A DNA stretch of 64,000 bases, taken from Casimicrobium huifangae (lineage in GTDB: Bacteria > Pseudomonadota > Gammaproteobacteria > Burkholderiales > Casimicrobiaceae). The stretch covers positions 2,340,436 to 2,404,435 of the forward strand of contig NZ_CP041352.1 in NCBI RefSeq assembly GCF_009746125.1, written 5' to 3'. Under the pieces are notes generated by a model that made no database searches, was not told the DNA's origin, and worked only from the letters and a program-made list of their open reading frames with translations. Positions 8,810-17,635 of the stretch are shown piece after piece (position 1 is the first letter of the stretch; every line of letters starts with the position of its first letter). The translations under genes and the position numbers were made by a program.

Positions 8810-9619
8810 TCAGGAGCGAACCACCCGCTGCGCCTGCCATTTGCCGGAGCTCACCTTGACGACATCAAAGCGCACGGTGTCGCCAACCTCAATGAACTCA
8901 AAGCCCGGCGGCGACACGTGGCCGGCGAGAAACTGCACCTCACCCCGGCCGTCCTTGCGCGTCACCGTACCGTAGCCTTTGGCCAGGGCCTTCACAGTGC
9001 CGAGAATGGCGTTGGCCGCAAACGAATCATCGTGCTCGACGGTGTTGCGCGTTGCGGCCGGCGCGTTGACTGCGGGAGCCGCCACCGTCTTGAACATTGC
9101 GGAGACCGGTGAGTTGCCGTGCTGCCGTTTGACCAGCTCGCGCAGGTCGATCACCCGTTCAGTGGACACCACCACTTTGCCGCTCGCGGGCAACAGCAGC
9201 TCAACCAGTTGCACACCGGCGGCCTCCAGCTTCTGCCGCAGTGGCTGCCAGGTGATCTGCGAACCGACAGTCACCATGACATCGCACTTGACGAGGGCGG
9301 CGGCCTCCACAGCCTCCAGCGCAAGCCCGGCGCCAGTGTCATCCGCGGTAACGTGCGGTGCAGTGACCACGGCCGCTGCGGCCGCGACTGCCTCGCCATC
9401 AGCCGCGCTGGGTTTCGCACGGCACCAGCGCTGTTCGACGATCGCTGTCTGCTCCAGCGTGTGCCCGAGTCTGCCGCCAATGGATAGCCGCACGTAGTCC
9501 TGCAAGCCGGCCAGCGACCACTGGCGCGGAACATCACCCTGTGCGGCCAGCGCCTCACCCTCCTGCAACCAGCGGCCACCGTTGATGACCAGACTGATGG
9601 AACAGCGCATTTCCGCCAT
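8810..9619 (-). CDS. Cold-shock-like domain protein with possible degenerate NYN-type domain
   Basis: The ATG at 9619 (MAEMRCSIS) is preferred to an upstream in-frame start because GGAGAGG lies just before it. Of the 269 residues, the last 65 or so form a cold-shock/S1-like OB domain (GTVKALAKGYGTVTRKDG, QFLAGHV, GDTVRFDV). The middle part (CDVMVTVGSQITWQPLRQKL, then AGVQLVELLLP) recalls the strand-helix-strand end of NYN/LabA-type nuclease folds. The usual acidic residues are not obvious, so activity is uncertain. RNA binding is the most likely role. It lies between a kinase gene and the vgrG group, inside the T6SS locus, with repeat copy A in its upstream region. Confidence 0.7.
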   Translation of the reverse strand: MAEMRCSISLVINGGRWLQEGEALAAQGDVPRQWSLAGLQDYVRLSIGGRLGHTLEQTAIVEQRWCRAKPSAADGEAVAAAAAVVTAPHVTADDTGAGLALEAVEAAALVKCDVMVTVGSQITWQPLRQKLEAAGVQLVELLLPASGKVVVSTERVIDLRELVKRQHGNSPVSAMFKTVAAPAVNAPAATRNTVEHDDSFAANAILGTVKALAKGYGTVTRKDGRGEVQFLAGHVSPPGFEFIEVGDTVRFDVVKVSSGKWQAQRVVRS

Positions 9620-9780
9620 GAACCCCTCTCCGTTGAGGGCCGTGGCAAACGCCACGACCAATCGCAAATTCGACGCTGGTCATTATCGGCCAAAGATCAG
9701 TGGCGGCAAAGGACGGCGAGCGGCGCCGACGTATCGTCACGTTACGCCATCGCAATCGCCGCGCAGCGGGATCACGAACG

Positions 9781-9906
9781 CATACAGCTCATTGCGTCAA
9801 GCGCCATTCAATATGGGCTTGAAGGACTATTTCGACAATAGTCGACTTCTACGACTATCGCCCTACTAGCCCAATTGAAGAATGGGTTTCGCTAAAAAGC
9901 TGATCA
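9781..9906. repeat. Near-palindromic intergenic repeat, copy A
   Basis: Copy A of a five-member family in this window. The centre is GTCGAC at 9841-9846. Inner arms are CCATT...GGGCTT (9804-9820) and AGCCC...AATGGG (9868-9886). The outer right arm is TTTCGCTAAAAAGCTGATCA (9887-9906), with a weaker mirror image on the left from about 9781. Offsets are GGGC to GTCGAC 26, GTCGAC to AGCCC 27 and AGCCC to TTTC 19. The repeat fills most of the 346-base gene-free stretch 9620-9965, where I see no other gene. Confidence 0.8.
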
Positions 9907-9965
9907 CAGTGTCAATTCGTCCGCCACTGCGGACGACCAAACACGATTACCCGCGTTGGCGAGGC

Positions 9966-11129
9966 TCAGCGCAACACAAACCAGGCACCGACAGCGACCA
10001 GTACCGCAACCACGGCCAGCGCTACCCACTTGCCGCTGCCCCCCGACGACGGCGGATAGTTCGAGCCTTTGCCGCGGAGATCCGCCTTCCCGGCCTGGTC
10101 GGCGACCGGCGCCGCAGCTGGCGCTGCTGCTGGCGGAGCCAACGGCGCTGTCAGCGAGACACGCTGCGCGGTGGCCAGTGGCGTCGCAGTACTGGTGACC
10201 TCGGCTGCCTGTGCAACCACACGCGGCTGCTTGATCCAGCCGAGCGAAGCCCGGAATTCGGCCATGCTTTTGAAACGATCAATCGCCCTGATTGAGAGCG
10301 CCCGGCCGACCGAGGTCAGCAATGCAGGCGAGTACCCAGCCGCAGGTGCCGCCTCATGCAGCGGCGGCATCGAATCACGAACGATACGCGAGGTGGCCGG
10401 CGTTGGCGGGCGGCCGGTTCCGAGGAAATAAATGACTGCGCCCAGGCCATAGACATCGGTCCATCGGCCCTGTTCCATGCTGCCGTCTTCGACGTACTGC
10501 TCGATGGGGGCGAAACCGGGCTTCAGGATGGTGGTCAGCGCCTGCGTCATGCCGCCGAGCACCTGCCGCGCAGCGCCGAGATCAAGCAGCACGGTCGCGC
10601 CGTCGGGCATGACCAGAATATTGTCGGGTGAAATGTCGCGGTGAATCACCCGGTGGGCGTGCAGCTCCGAGACCGCCTCAAAAACCGGCGCCAGCCAAGA
10701 CTGAATCTGCGCCTCGGTCGGACTGGTGGCAGCGCGCAGGCGAACCTCGCGCAGCGTCTTGCCCGGGTAGTACTGCATGGCCATGTAGGCGGTACCGTTC
10801 TGCTCCCAAGCCCGGTGTACGGCAACCAGTGCCGGATGGGCAAACTCGGCGAGCAAGTTTGCTTCACGCAGAAAACCCTTGAGACCGGTCGCAAAGGCGT
10901 TGGCAAAGTCGGCCGAACGTGGGGCAATGCGGCCATCACTGGCGCGACCGGCGATGGCCGTCGGCAGAAACTCCTTGATCGCCACCGTGCGCCCGCTCTG
11001 GGTATCGCGTCCCACGTACACCACGCCGAATCCGCCCTGACCGATCAGGCCGGTGATCTGGTAGCCGGTCAGCACGCTTCCGGCAGGTAGTACATCGATT
11101 GTGCTTGGAGTGAGGCTGGGCGCGGTCAT
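9966..11129 (-). CDS. PpkA-like Ser/Thr protein kinase, tail-anchored
   Basis: A eukaryotic-type protein kinase of 387 residues, the shortest of four in this locus. The kinase domain covers about residues 20-290. It has the glycine loop GQGGFGVVY, catalytic Lys in VAIKEFLP, catalytic loop HRDISPDNI, and DLG in place of DFG (DLGAAR). A Pro/Ala-rich linker leads to a single hydrophobic segment in the last 20 or so residues (WVALAVVAVLVAVGAWFVL), so there is almost no periplasmic part. T6SS kinases of this kind phosphorylate FHA-domain partners to trigger assembly. It is transcribed divergently from a second kinase across 266 bases that must contain both promoters. Confidence 0.93.
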   Translation of the reverse strand: MTAPSLTPSTIDVLPAGSVLTGYQITGLIGQGGFGVVYVGRDTQSGRTVAIKEFLPTAIAGRASDGRIAPRSADFANAFATGLKGFLREANLLAEFAHPALVAVHRAWEQNGTAYMAMQYYPGKTLREVRLRAATSPTEAQIQSWLAPVFEAVSELHAHRVIHRDISPDNILVMPDGATVLLDLGAARQVLGGMTQALTTILKPGFAPIEQYVEDGSMEQGRWTDVYGLGAVIYFLGTGRPPTPATSRIVRDSMPPLHEAAPAAGYSPALLTSVGRALSIRAIDRFKSMAEFRASLGWIKQPRVVAQAAEVTSTATPLATAQRVSLTAPLAPPAAAPAAAPVADQAGKADLRGKGSNYPPSSGGSGKWVALAVVAVLVAVGAWFVLR

Positions 11130-11395
11130 GCGAAGTTACGGTTGGCGCAATGCGATGCTGCGGTGGTGGAAACCCGCAAATCGTCAATTTTGCAGTGTGT
11201 TTTGCGCAACTGGAAAGGTTAGCGTAGAGACGTAGCCGCGACCCCGTTCGCGTCACCGATGGCGGCACCAATGTGTATGAAATCTGCACAAAGCCATGCC
11301 GGACGGGCTTTCGTCACGATTGCGTAACGCAATGCGTCTTTCTGTTTGTCGGCGGAAACGCCATAATTGACCGGTCTACCTGCCATCGGGCACTG

Positions 11396-13732
11396 ATGGA
11401 AACTCCGTCGCAGCAAAATCTGAACCAACTGGCCCCGGGCACAGTGCTCGGCGATTTCCGGATCACCGGAGTCGTCGGCGAAGGCGGATTTGGCATCGTC
11501 TACCTCGCCTACGAGGCCACGCTTGATCGCACGGTTGCCATCAAGGAGTATCTGCCATCGTCCATTGCCGGCCGCACCGGTAATCAGTCGGTCCAGGTTC
11601 GTTCCCAGCTCAACACCAACGCGTTCACGTCAGGGCTGAAGAATTTCCTGCGGGAAGCGCAAATGCTGGCGCGCTTTTCTCACCCCGCAATGGTCGAGGT
11701 GCACCGCGTCTGGGAGCAGAACGGCACCGCCTACATGGCCATGCGCTACTACGCCGGCAAGACGCTGCGCGAAATGCGCCAGACAGCCGCCGATCTGGAC
11801 GAAACCCGCATTCGCCGCATCCTCGAGCCGGTGTTCGATGCGCTGACGCTGCTGCACGCGCAAAACGTCATTCACCGTGACGTGTCTCCCGACAACATCC
11901 TGATGCGCGAGAACGGCGCGCCGGTGCTGCTGGACCTTGGCGCCGCGCGGCTGGTGATTGGCGGCATGACCCAGGCGCTGACCACAGTACTCAAGCCGGG
12001 CTATGCGCCGATCGAGCAATACGTCGATGACGGCACCATGCAGCAAGGCCCATGGACCGATGTCTATGGCCTGGGTGCAGTTCTTTACTACCTGCTGGTC
12101 GGCTCGGCGCCGCCACAAGCTGTGGCGCGGATGATTACCGACCCGCTGCGCAACCTCGGCAGCCAGGTCAAGATTTCGGTGCCGGAGCATGTCGTTGAAG
12201 CGACAGTCAAGGCACTCGCCGTGCGACCGGAGAACCGGTTTCAGAGCGTCGACGAGCTGCGCGACGCACTCGGCTGGACGGAACCCCTCCCGGTTGAGCC
12301 GCGTACCGTTTTTGTTCGTCATGATGGCCCGGCGACCATATCGGCTGCGGGTGGCGCCACCACCGGGTCACGCCCGGTCACCGGCCCCGTCACCGCACCC
12401 ACGGCGGTATTGCCGGCAAACACGCAAGCGCCGGCAACGGCAACGCGGGTGGCAACCCAGCCACCGGTGGACCGGGTCTTTCCGCAAGATACCGACGAAG
12501 ACAGCGATGCCACCGTGGTGTGGAAAGGACCGCCAATCACCGGCCAGATGGTCGCTGGCGGCGCCTCGTCGACGGCTGCAACGCCCTCGGCCTCGGCACG
12601 CCCGGCCGCGGCTGCCGGCGGTGCGGGCACCGCTGCCTCGTCAATTGCGGGCGGACTGGCAACGCCAACGCGCATGCCGCCTCCGCCAAGAAAGCCGGCG
12701 GCCACCGCGCCCACGCCGCCTGCGGCGCCGCCGCCCTCGGTTGCCGGCAGTGGCTCACGTAACGCCGACTACGGTGCCCGCAAGGGGAGTGCCGCGCCGT
12801 GGATCGCCGGCGTAGTGGTAGCCGCAGTGCTGGCCGCTGGCGGTTACTTCCTGCTTGGTCGCTCCGGTGATTCCGGATCAGCAAACGGCAACAAGCAGCC
12901 GGGCGCCGCGGCAACAGACAAAGACACGAAAGACGCCAACCCGGCCGTGCCGCCGACCTTGCCGCCGGTAGCGGTCAAATCCGATCCACCGGTTGCCAAC
13001 ACCACCGCGCCGGCGGTCCCTGCAGCCACCGTGCCGCCTGTCGTCGCCAAGGCCGATCCCGTCAAGCCGTCAGTCGATGCTGCCGCGCAGGCGAAAGCGG
13101 AGAAAGATCGCCTCGACAAAGAGAAGGCTGACCGAGAAAAGGCCGAGAAAGCCGAAAAGGCCAGGAAGGACGCGGACGAAAAGGCCAAGGCGAAAGCGGA
13201 TGCCGATAAGCTGGCCAAGGCGAAGGCTGACGCTGACGAGAAGGCCGCGCGGACGCGAGCTGCTGAGGAACGCGCCGCAGCGGCAGCCAAGGCCGAGCAG
13301 GATGAACGTGCGCGCCGTTTGCGGCAGGAGGAGGAAGATCGTCTCGCCGCCGCCAAGGCCAGACAGGATGCGGCCAGCCAGCAGACAAAGGCAACCCCCG
13401 CTGCGCCGCCACCTGGTCCCCGGCGAATCGAGGAAATCTCATCGCAAGCCATGGCCGCTTTCAAACGCGGTGAACTGCTCGCTGCACGCAATCTGTGGAC
13501 CGAGATTGTCAATCACGCACAAGCCAGCGGACGTGACAAGGCTGTGGCGTACAACAACATGGCGGTGAGCTACTGCCAGAACGGCGACGAAGTGAGCTGC
13601 GAGCGCATGTACGCCGCCATGCTGCGCGCTGATCGCAGCTACAACGTCGATGCCGGGGAACGCGAACATCCGCACTACAAGCGGGCTTTCGAGCGCGCCT
13701 GGCGCCTGGTTCGCGGCGCGACCAGTTATTGA
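11396..13732 (+). CDS. PpkA-like Ser/Thr kinase with coiled-coil and TssQ-like periplasmic C-terminus
   Basis: The only plus-strand gene of the T6SS locus. The ATG at 11396 (METPSQQN) matches the N-terminal layout of the sister kinases; an upstream in-frame start would add 41 non-family residues. The kinase domain is at about residues 17-285 (GEGGFGIVY, VAIKEYLP, HRDVSPDNI, DLGAAR). A Pro/Ala/Thr-rich linker follows, then a membrane segment at about 467-489. Next comes a TolA-like Ala/Lys/Glu coiled coil at about 562-665. The last 100 residues have a two-cysteine helical domain (MAVSYCQNGDEVSCERMY) that closely resembles the lipoprotein encoded at 32573-33055. The periplasmic part may therefore sense envelope or apparatus state (inference). 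It ends 31 bases from the convergent patatin gene. Confidence 0.92.
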   Translation: METPSQQNLNQLAPGTVLGDFRITGVVGEGGFGIVYLAYEATLDRTVAIKEYLPSSIAGRTGNQSVQVRSQLNTNAFTSGLKNFLREAQMLARFSHPAMVEVHRVWEQNGTAYMAMRYYAGKTLREMRQTAADLDETRIRRILEPVFDALTLLHAQNVIHRDVSPDNILMRENGAPVLLDLGAARLVIGGMTQALTTVLKPGYAPIEQYVDDGTMQQGPWTDVYGLGAVLYYLLVGSAPPQAVARMITDPLRNLGSQVKISVPEHVVEATVKALAVRPENRFQSVDELRDALGWTEPLPVEPRTVFVRHDGPATISAAGGATTGSRPVTGPVTAPTAVLPANTQAPATATRVATQPPVDRVFPQDTDEDSDATVVWKGPPITGQMVAGGASSTAATPSASARPAAAAGGAGTAASSIAGGLATPTRMPPPPRKPAATAPTPPAAPPPSVAGSGSRNADYGARKGSAAPWIAGVVVAAVLAAGGYFLLGRSGDSGSANGNKQPGAAATDKDTKDANPAVPPTLPPVAVKSDPPVANTTAPAVPAATVPPVVAKADPVKPSVDAAAQAKAEKDRLDKEKADREKAEKAEKARKDADEKAKAKADADKLAKAKADADEKAARTRAAEERAAAAAKAEQDERARRLRQEEEDRLAAAKARQDAASQQTKATPAAPPPGPRRIEEISSQAMAAFKRGELLAARNLWTEIVNHAQASGRDKAVAYNNMAVSYCQNGDEVSCERMYAAMLRADRSYNVDAGEREHPHYKRAFERAWRLVRGATSY

Positions 13733-13763
13733 GGTTTTGCCACGGCCGCTGCGATGATGGCGG

Positions 13764-14969
13764 TTAGCGGAAGAATTCGATGATTTCGGCAGCGCGGGCG
13801 TAGGCATCGCGCTGTCCAAGACGCATCAGTGCATCAATAAAACCGGGCTCAAACAACAGGTAGCTCGCCAACGACGCGCCACCACTGCCGCTGATCAGGC
13901 CGCCAAGCGATTGTCGCGTCGCCAGCGGCAGCTCTGCGGCATGTTGCAGCGCCAGCGCGTCCAGCGATTGCGAAGGTTGCATGGCAAATACCTGCACCGG
14001 CCGGTATGGCAACACGGCTGCCACCTCGGGCGGCAAGCGCTTGAGCGTTTCTGTCACCCGCTGTGCCTGTTCAACGTCGGCCTGCAGCGTATCGTGAAAG
14101 ACACTGGCCATCGCGTGCGACGCCACGGCGCTCAGGCCCGGGCGTTCCTGCGTCGGGGCGTCACGCCCGAGACCGGAGCGTTTGGGTTGCCCGACGCCAA
14201 TCACCATGATGCGGTGAGCGCCAAGGTGCATGGCCGGCGATAGCGGCGAGATCTGGCGCATCGAGCCATCACCGAAGTATTCAGGTTGACCATCCACGGT
14301 CAGCGCGGTCGCCGGAAACACGATCGGAATGGCGCTGGAGGCCATCAGATGGTCAACGGTGATTTGCTGGAACTCTGCGCGTCTGCCTGGGCGATTCCAC
14401 GGCGGTGTGGCGGAATCGTCGTCAGCATGGCAGAACGTCCAGTGCACCCCGCTCGAATAGCTCGATGCGGTGACGGCAACGCTTGCAAGCACGTTTTGCT
14501 GCAATGCCCGCTCAATGCCGTCGAAGGAGATCGCCTTGCGCAGGGTGGCGATCAGCGGCGTGTTGTCGAGGATCGCGCCGTGGGCGAGCGCACCGCGCGT
14601 GAGGTTGATCGCAGCCAGATATTTGTTGCTGCCGCCAAACCACGCGTTGGCAGAGGTTTCGTTGATCCGGTAGACGTCCGCCGAGCGGACGATCTCCCAG
14701 AATCGGCCAAGCTCGGTGAACGCCTGCAGGCCCAGTTCGGCGTAACCAGCCAGCGAGGTCGCGTTGATCGCCCCCGCAGACGTGCCGACCAGCACCTGAA
14801 ACGGAAACCCCTGCGCGGCCTCGGCGCCGGTCTGCTGCAGCAGCGCCGCCGTGGCCTTTAGTACACCCACCTGGTAGGCCGTCCGCGCGCCGCCCCCCAT
14901 CAGCACGAGTGCGCGCCGATCGCCCCCCTCCTGCATCAACCCCGAATAAATGATGGTTCCCAGCGCCAT
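13764..14969 (-). CDS. Patatin-like phospholipase
   Basis: A lipid acyl hydrolase of the patatin family, 401 residues. The oxyanion motif GGGAR is at about 25-29, the nucleophile elbow GTSAG at 62-66 (Ser64), and the catalytic Asp in FGDGSMRQ near 231. No signal peptide is seen. Patatin enzymes occur both as housekeeping proteins and as T6SS lipase effectors (Tle). Its place between a T6SS kinase and the methyltransferase pair makes an effector role possible but unproven. The ATG at 14969 has no clear ribosome site; another ATG at 14936 would still keep the catalytic core. Repeat copy B lies upstream. Confidence 0.88.
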   Translation of the reverse strand: MALGTIIYSGLMQEGGDRRALVLMGGGARTAYQVGVLKATAALLQQTGAEAAQGFPFQVLVGTSAGAINATSLAGYAELGLQAFTELGRFWEIVRSADVYRINETSANAWFGGSNKYLAAINLTRGALAHGAILDNTPLIATLRKAISFDGIERALQQNVLASVAVTASSYSSGVHWTFCHADDDSATPPWNRPGRRAEFQQITVDHLMASSAIPIVFPATALTVDGQPEYFGDGSMRQISPLSPAMHLGAHRIMVIGVGQPKRSGLGRDAPTQERPGLSAVASHAMASVFHDTLQADVEQAQRVTETLKRLPPEVAAVLPYRPVQVFAMQPSQSLDALALQHAAELPLATRQSLGGLISGSGGASLASYLLFEPGFIDALMRLGQRDAYARAAEIIEFFR

Positions 14970-15052
14970 AGCGTCAGCTTAACCCGCGCTTCCAATGCGG
15001 CGCAAATCGGCCCTCAGCGGCAAGCCGGCGGCGAAATCGCCGCCCGGTAACC

Positions 15053-15176
15053 TGATTGACTTTTCCGTGAGAAGACCATTTGGCGAGGGCCAACGGCATG
15101 TTTTCTCATAAGTCGACTTGGTCTCAATTGGACTGTCAGCCCTTTCCGAATAGGGCTTTCGTTCAAAAGTTGCCTG
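15053..15176. repeat. Near-palindromic intergenic repeat, copy B
   Basis: Centre AAGTCGACTT, with GTCGAC at 15112-15117. Left outer arm TGATTGACTTTTCCGTGAGAA (from 15053), left inner arm CCATT...GGGCC (15077-15091), right inner arm AGCCC (15138-15142) and AATAGGG, right outer arm GGGCTTTCGTTCAAAAGTTG (15153-15172). The left outer arm is nearly the reverse complement of the right outer arm of copy A, which shows that the element is a long inverted repeat. Offsets are 25, 26 and 19. It lies between the methyltransferase gene and the patatin gene. Confidence 0.8.
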
Positions 15177-15193
15177 TTCGACGTTCACTCGAA

Positions 15194-16270
15194 TCACGTC
15201 GGAAACGCGGGGCGTTGCGCCACGACGGCAAACCCCATCACCGCTGCACCGGCTTCAAACCGTAACCGCGTTTCCATCGTCTGTACGTTGGCGAACCCAC
15301 TTGCGGCGAGTGCACGCTGCAAGTGCACCTCACTATGCCGAAAGCGGCCAGTGGTGGCCAGTTCGACGCCACTGCCCGCCACCGCATCGGGTAACGCCTC
15401 AACTGTAAATGCGAACCAGCCACCAGGGCGCAATGCATGTTGCGAGAGACCCAGTATCCACCCCAGATCGCCGAAGTAAAGCAGTGTGTCGGCCGCAAAC
15501 AGCAGATCAAACTGCTCATTGACTTCTGCCAGCCACGACGTGAGTTCGGCGCAGTGCAGTTCGTCATAACCAGATCGCGCGACGGCGCGCTCCAGCATGC
15601 CTGCCGACAAGTCCACCCCCACCAGCCGGCGTGACAGTGGACGGAGCAGCGGTGCGCACAGACCGGTGCCGCAGCCCATGTCGAGGACATCAAGCGACTG
15701 CGCGGTTGGGCTCGGCATGACCGCTTGCATATGTTCGAACAGCGCCTCCGGGGCCCGGTAGTGCAGGCTCTCGCGCAGCAACGAATCAAACTGTCCGGCA
15801 CCGTCGTCGAAGGTCTTGCGCACAAATTCATCCGACGCACGCTCTGGTAGACCCGCACCGGAATAAGCGGCAAGCAGGTGCTGTGCCGCTGGATCGCTTC
15901 GGTCAGCCTCGCACCATGCCTGGACGACGCCCACGGCTTCGCCACGGCGCCCTAACTCATTCAGTGCCCAGGCGAGCGGGCGATAGGCATCGAGGCGAGT
16001 GGCATCGAACGCAAGCGCGCGTTGCAGCAAGGCGATGCCCTCTTCCCGATAGTCGCCATAAGCATGCAGGATCAGGCCGAGGCCGCACAATGCCCGCGCA
16101 TCGTTGTCGTGAAGCGTCAACGCTCGCCGGTAAAGGCTCGCGGCCTCACGATCATGAGACTGCTCCGCCAGCAGGTCCGCCAGCGCGACCAGGGTTTCAA
16201 GGTCATCCGGCCCTTCCGCGAGCCGGGCGCGCAGCGTCGCTTCGGCGTCGGCGTGGCTGGTCGTTTTCAC
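15194..16270 (-). CDS. TPR-containing class I SAM-dependent methyltransferase (second of tandem pair)
   Basis: A two-part protein of 358 residues. The N-terminal half has tetratricopeptide-type repeats (about 20-130, for example AASLYRRALTLHDNDARALCGLGL). The C-terminal half has a Rossmann-fold methyltransferase with the SAM-binding motif LDMGCGTGLC, acidic strand end VGVDLS, and a later FDLLFAADTLLYFGDL segment. Substrate is unknown. The start overlaps the stop of the upstream paralogue by 4 bases (ATGA), so the two are co-translated. It shares the same layout and many positions with that paralogue, which indicates duplication. Context inside the T6SS locus suggests modification of a secretion component or effector, but that is inference. 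Confidence 0.88.
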   Translation of the reverse strand: MKTTSHADAEATLRARLAEGPDDLETLVALADLLAEQSHDREAASLYRRALTLHDNDARALCGLGLILHAYGDYREEGIALLQRALAFDATRLDAYRPLAWALNELGRRGEAVGVVQAWCEADRSDPAAQHLLAAYSGAGLPERASDEFVRKTFDDGAGQFDSLLRESLHYRAPEALFEHMQAVMPSPTAQSLDVLDMGCGTGLCAPLLRPLSRRLVGVDLSAGMLERAVARSGYDELHCAELTSWLAEVNEQFDLLFAADTLLYFGDLGWILGLSQHALRPGGWFAFTVEALPDAVAGSGVELATTGRFRHSEVHLQRALAASGFANVQTMETRLRFEAGAAVMGFAVVAQRPAFPT

Positions 16271-17628
16271 GGCCGATAAAGTGTTACCAGCCAGCCAGTG
16301 ACCGGTCGTCCAGCTTCCTCGCGCAGCTTGACTCTGCCGATGGCAACTACCCGCAGGCCGGCAGCACTGGCTGAGGAGGCAACATGGACCAGGCTGTGCG
16401 CGTAACGCCCGGACGGCAACAGGCGATGTGGCTGCGTGTCATCGTCCGAGGCTTCGACCGTGTAGAACACATGGCCGCCGGGACGCAGCGCATCACGCGA
16501 GGCGCGCATGGCGTCGCCCAATGCAGCAAAGTAGCAAAGTGTGTCGGCCGAGACAATGACATCGAATGCCGCCACGCTATCCCGCAGAAACGCGACCAGT
16601 TCGGCCTTGTGCAGATCGGTGTAGACGCTGCGCGATTGAGCCTTCGACAGCATGCCGCCAGACAAGTCGAAACCGCAAAGCCGTCGGGCCCACGGTGCCA
16701 GCAATGGCCCGCACAACCCGGTGCCGCAACCGGCATCGGCAATATCGAGTGACGCCGCCGCTGAGGGATAGACCGATGCGAAAGCGTCGCGAATCAGTTC
16801 TGGAGCCCTGTATTCAAGCGATGCAAGCTTGTCGTCAAAGCTGGCTGCAAAGCCGTCGAACACCTTTTCCACATAAGCGTCACTGGCACGGTCAGCGGTG
16901 TCGGGCGTGGTCAGGGCTGCCAGATGGTGCTGCAGCACCGGGTTGTCGGGGTCTTCCTGCAGCCATCTGCGGTAGTGCTCGATGGCTTCCTCGGTGTGAC
17001 CGAGGTGGACCAGTGCGCGTGCCACATGCTCGCGCGAGGCCATGTGCGGCGCCAGGATGATGGCCTGACCGCAGGCATCGACCCCCTCGGCGGTGCGACC
17101 CAGCTCAATCAGCGTCTGCGAAAGGTTGTACCAGGCGTAGGCAAATCCCGGCGAAAGCTCGGTCGCACGCCGGAACGCGGCCTCGGCATCAATGAGGCTA
17201 TCCGTCAACAACATGCGACCAAGATTGTTGTAGCCACTGGCAGCGCCGATGGTCTCGCCGGCCAGCTCGATGCTGCGGCGATAGGCCTTCACTGCATCTG
17301 GCTTGCGGTTGATCTTGGCGAGTACGTTGCCGACGTCGTTCCAGCGCCCCGGCTCCTCGGGCATCAGCGCGATTGATCGTTCGATCAATGGCAACGCTTC
17401 AAGCGACCGGCCCTGCATGTCGCGCAACGCACCCAACAGATGCAACGCGTCGGGCTCGTCTGGCAACTGCTCAAGAATCGCATTCAGCAAGTTTTCAGCT
17501 GCCGCTGCCTTGCCATTGGCAAGCAGCCCTCGAACCAGTTCGATCGATTCCGCGAGCGTCAGGCTTACCGGTCCTTCCGTATTGCCGCCGCCTGTCAGGC
17601 CGCTGCTGGGCGCCTCATTGACTGTCAT
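16267..17628 (-). CDS. TPR-containing class I SAM-dependent methyltransferase (first of tandem pair)
   Basis: The longer paralogue (453 residues). More tetratricopeptide repeats cover about residues 25-220 (LHLLGALRDMQGRSLEALP, AYNN-like GYNNLGRML, YAWYNLSQTLIELGR). The methyltransferase domain begins at about 290 with ADAGCGTGLCGPLL, FDLSGGML and FDVIVSADTLCYFAAL. It is likely cytoplasmic. It starts 7 bases after the stop of the CHAP-like gene and overlaps the second methyltransferase gene, so the three form a tight operon. TPR repeats usually bind a protein partner, so a protein substrate is more likely than a small molecule (inference). Confidence 0.88.
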   Translation of the reverse strand: MTVNEAPSSGLTGGGNTEGPVSLTLAESIELVRGLLANGKAAAAENLLNAILEQLPDEPDALHLLGALRDMQGRSLEALPLIERSIALMPEEPGRWNDVGNVLAKINRKPDAVKAYRRSIELAGETIGAASGYNNLGRMLLTDSLIDAEAAFRRATELSPGFAYAWYNLSQTLIELGRTAEGVDACGQAIILAPHMASREHVARALVHLGHTEEAIEHYRRWLQEDPDNPVLQHHLAALTTPDTADRASDAYVEKVFDGFAASFDDKLASLEYRAPELIRDAFASVYPSAAASLDIADAGCGTGLCGPLLAPWARRLCGFDLSGGMLSKAQSRSVYTDLHKAELVAFLRDSVAAFDVIVSADTLCYFAALGDAMRASRDALRPGGHVFYTVEASDDDTQPHRLLPSGRYAHSLVHVASSASAAGLRVVAIGRVKLREEAGRPVTGWLVTLYRP

Positions 17629-17635
17629 TGCAGTC

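Noticed and set aside
13080-13400. Lys/Glu/Ala-rich stretch considered as a separate TolA-like gene
   Set aside because: It is in frame within the kinase gene, between its membrane segment and C-terminal domain.
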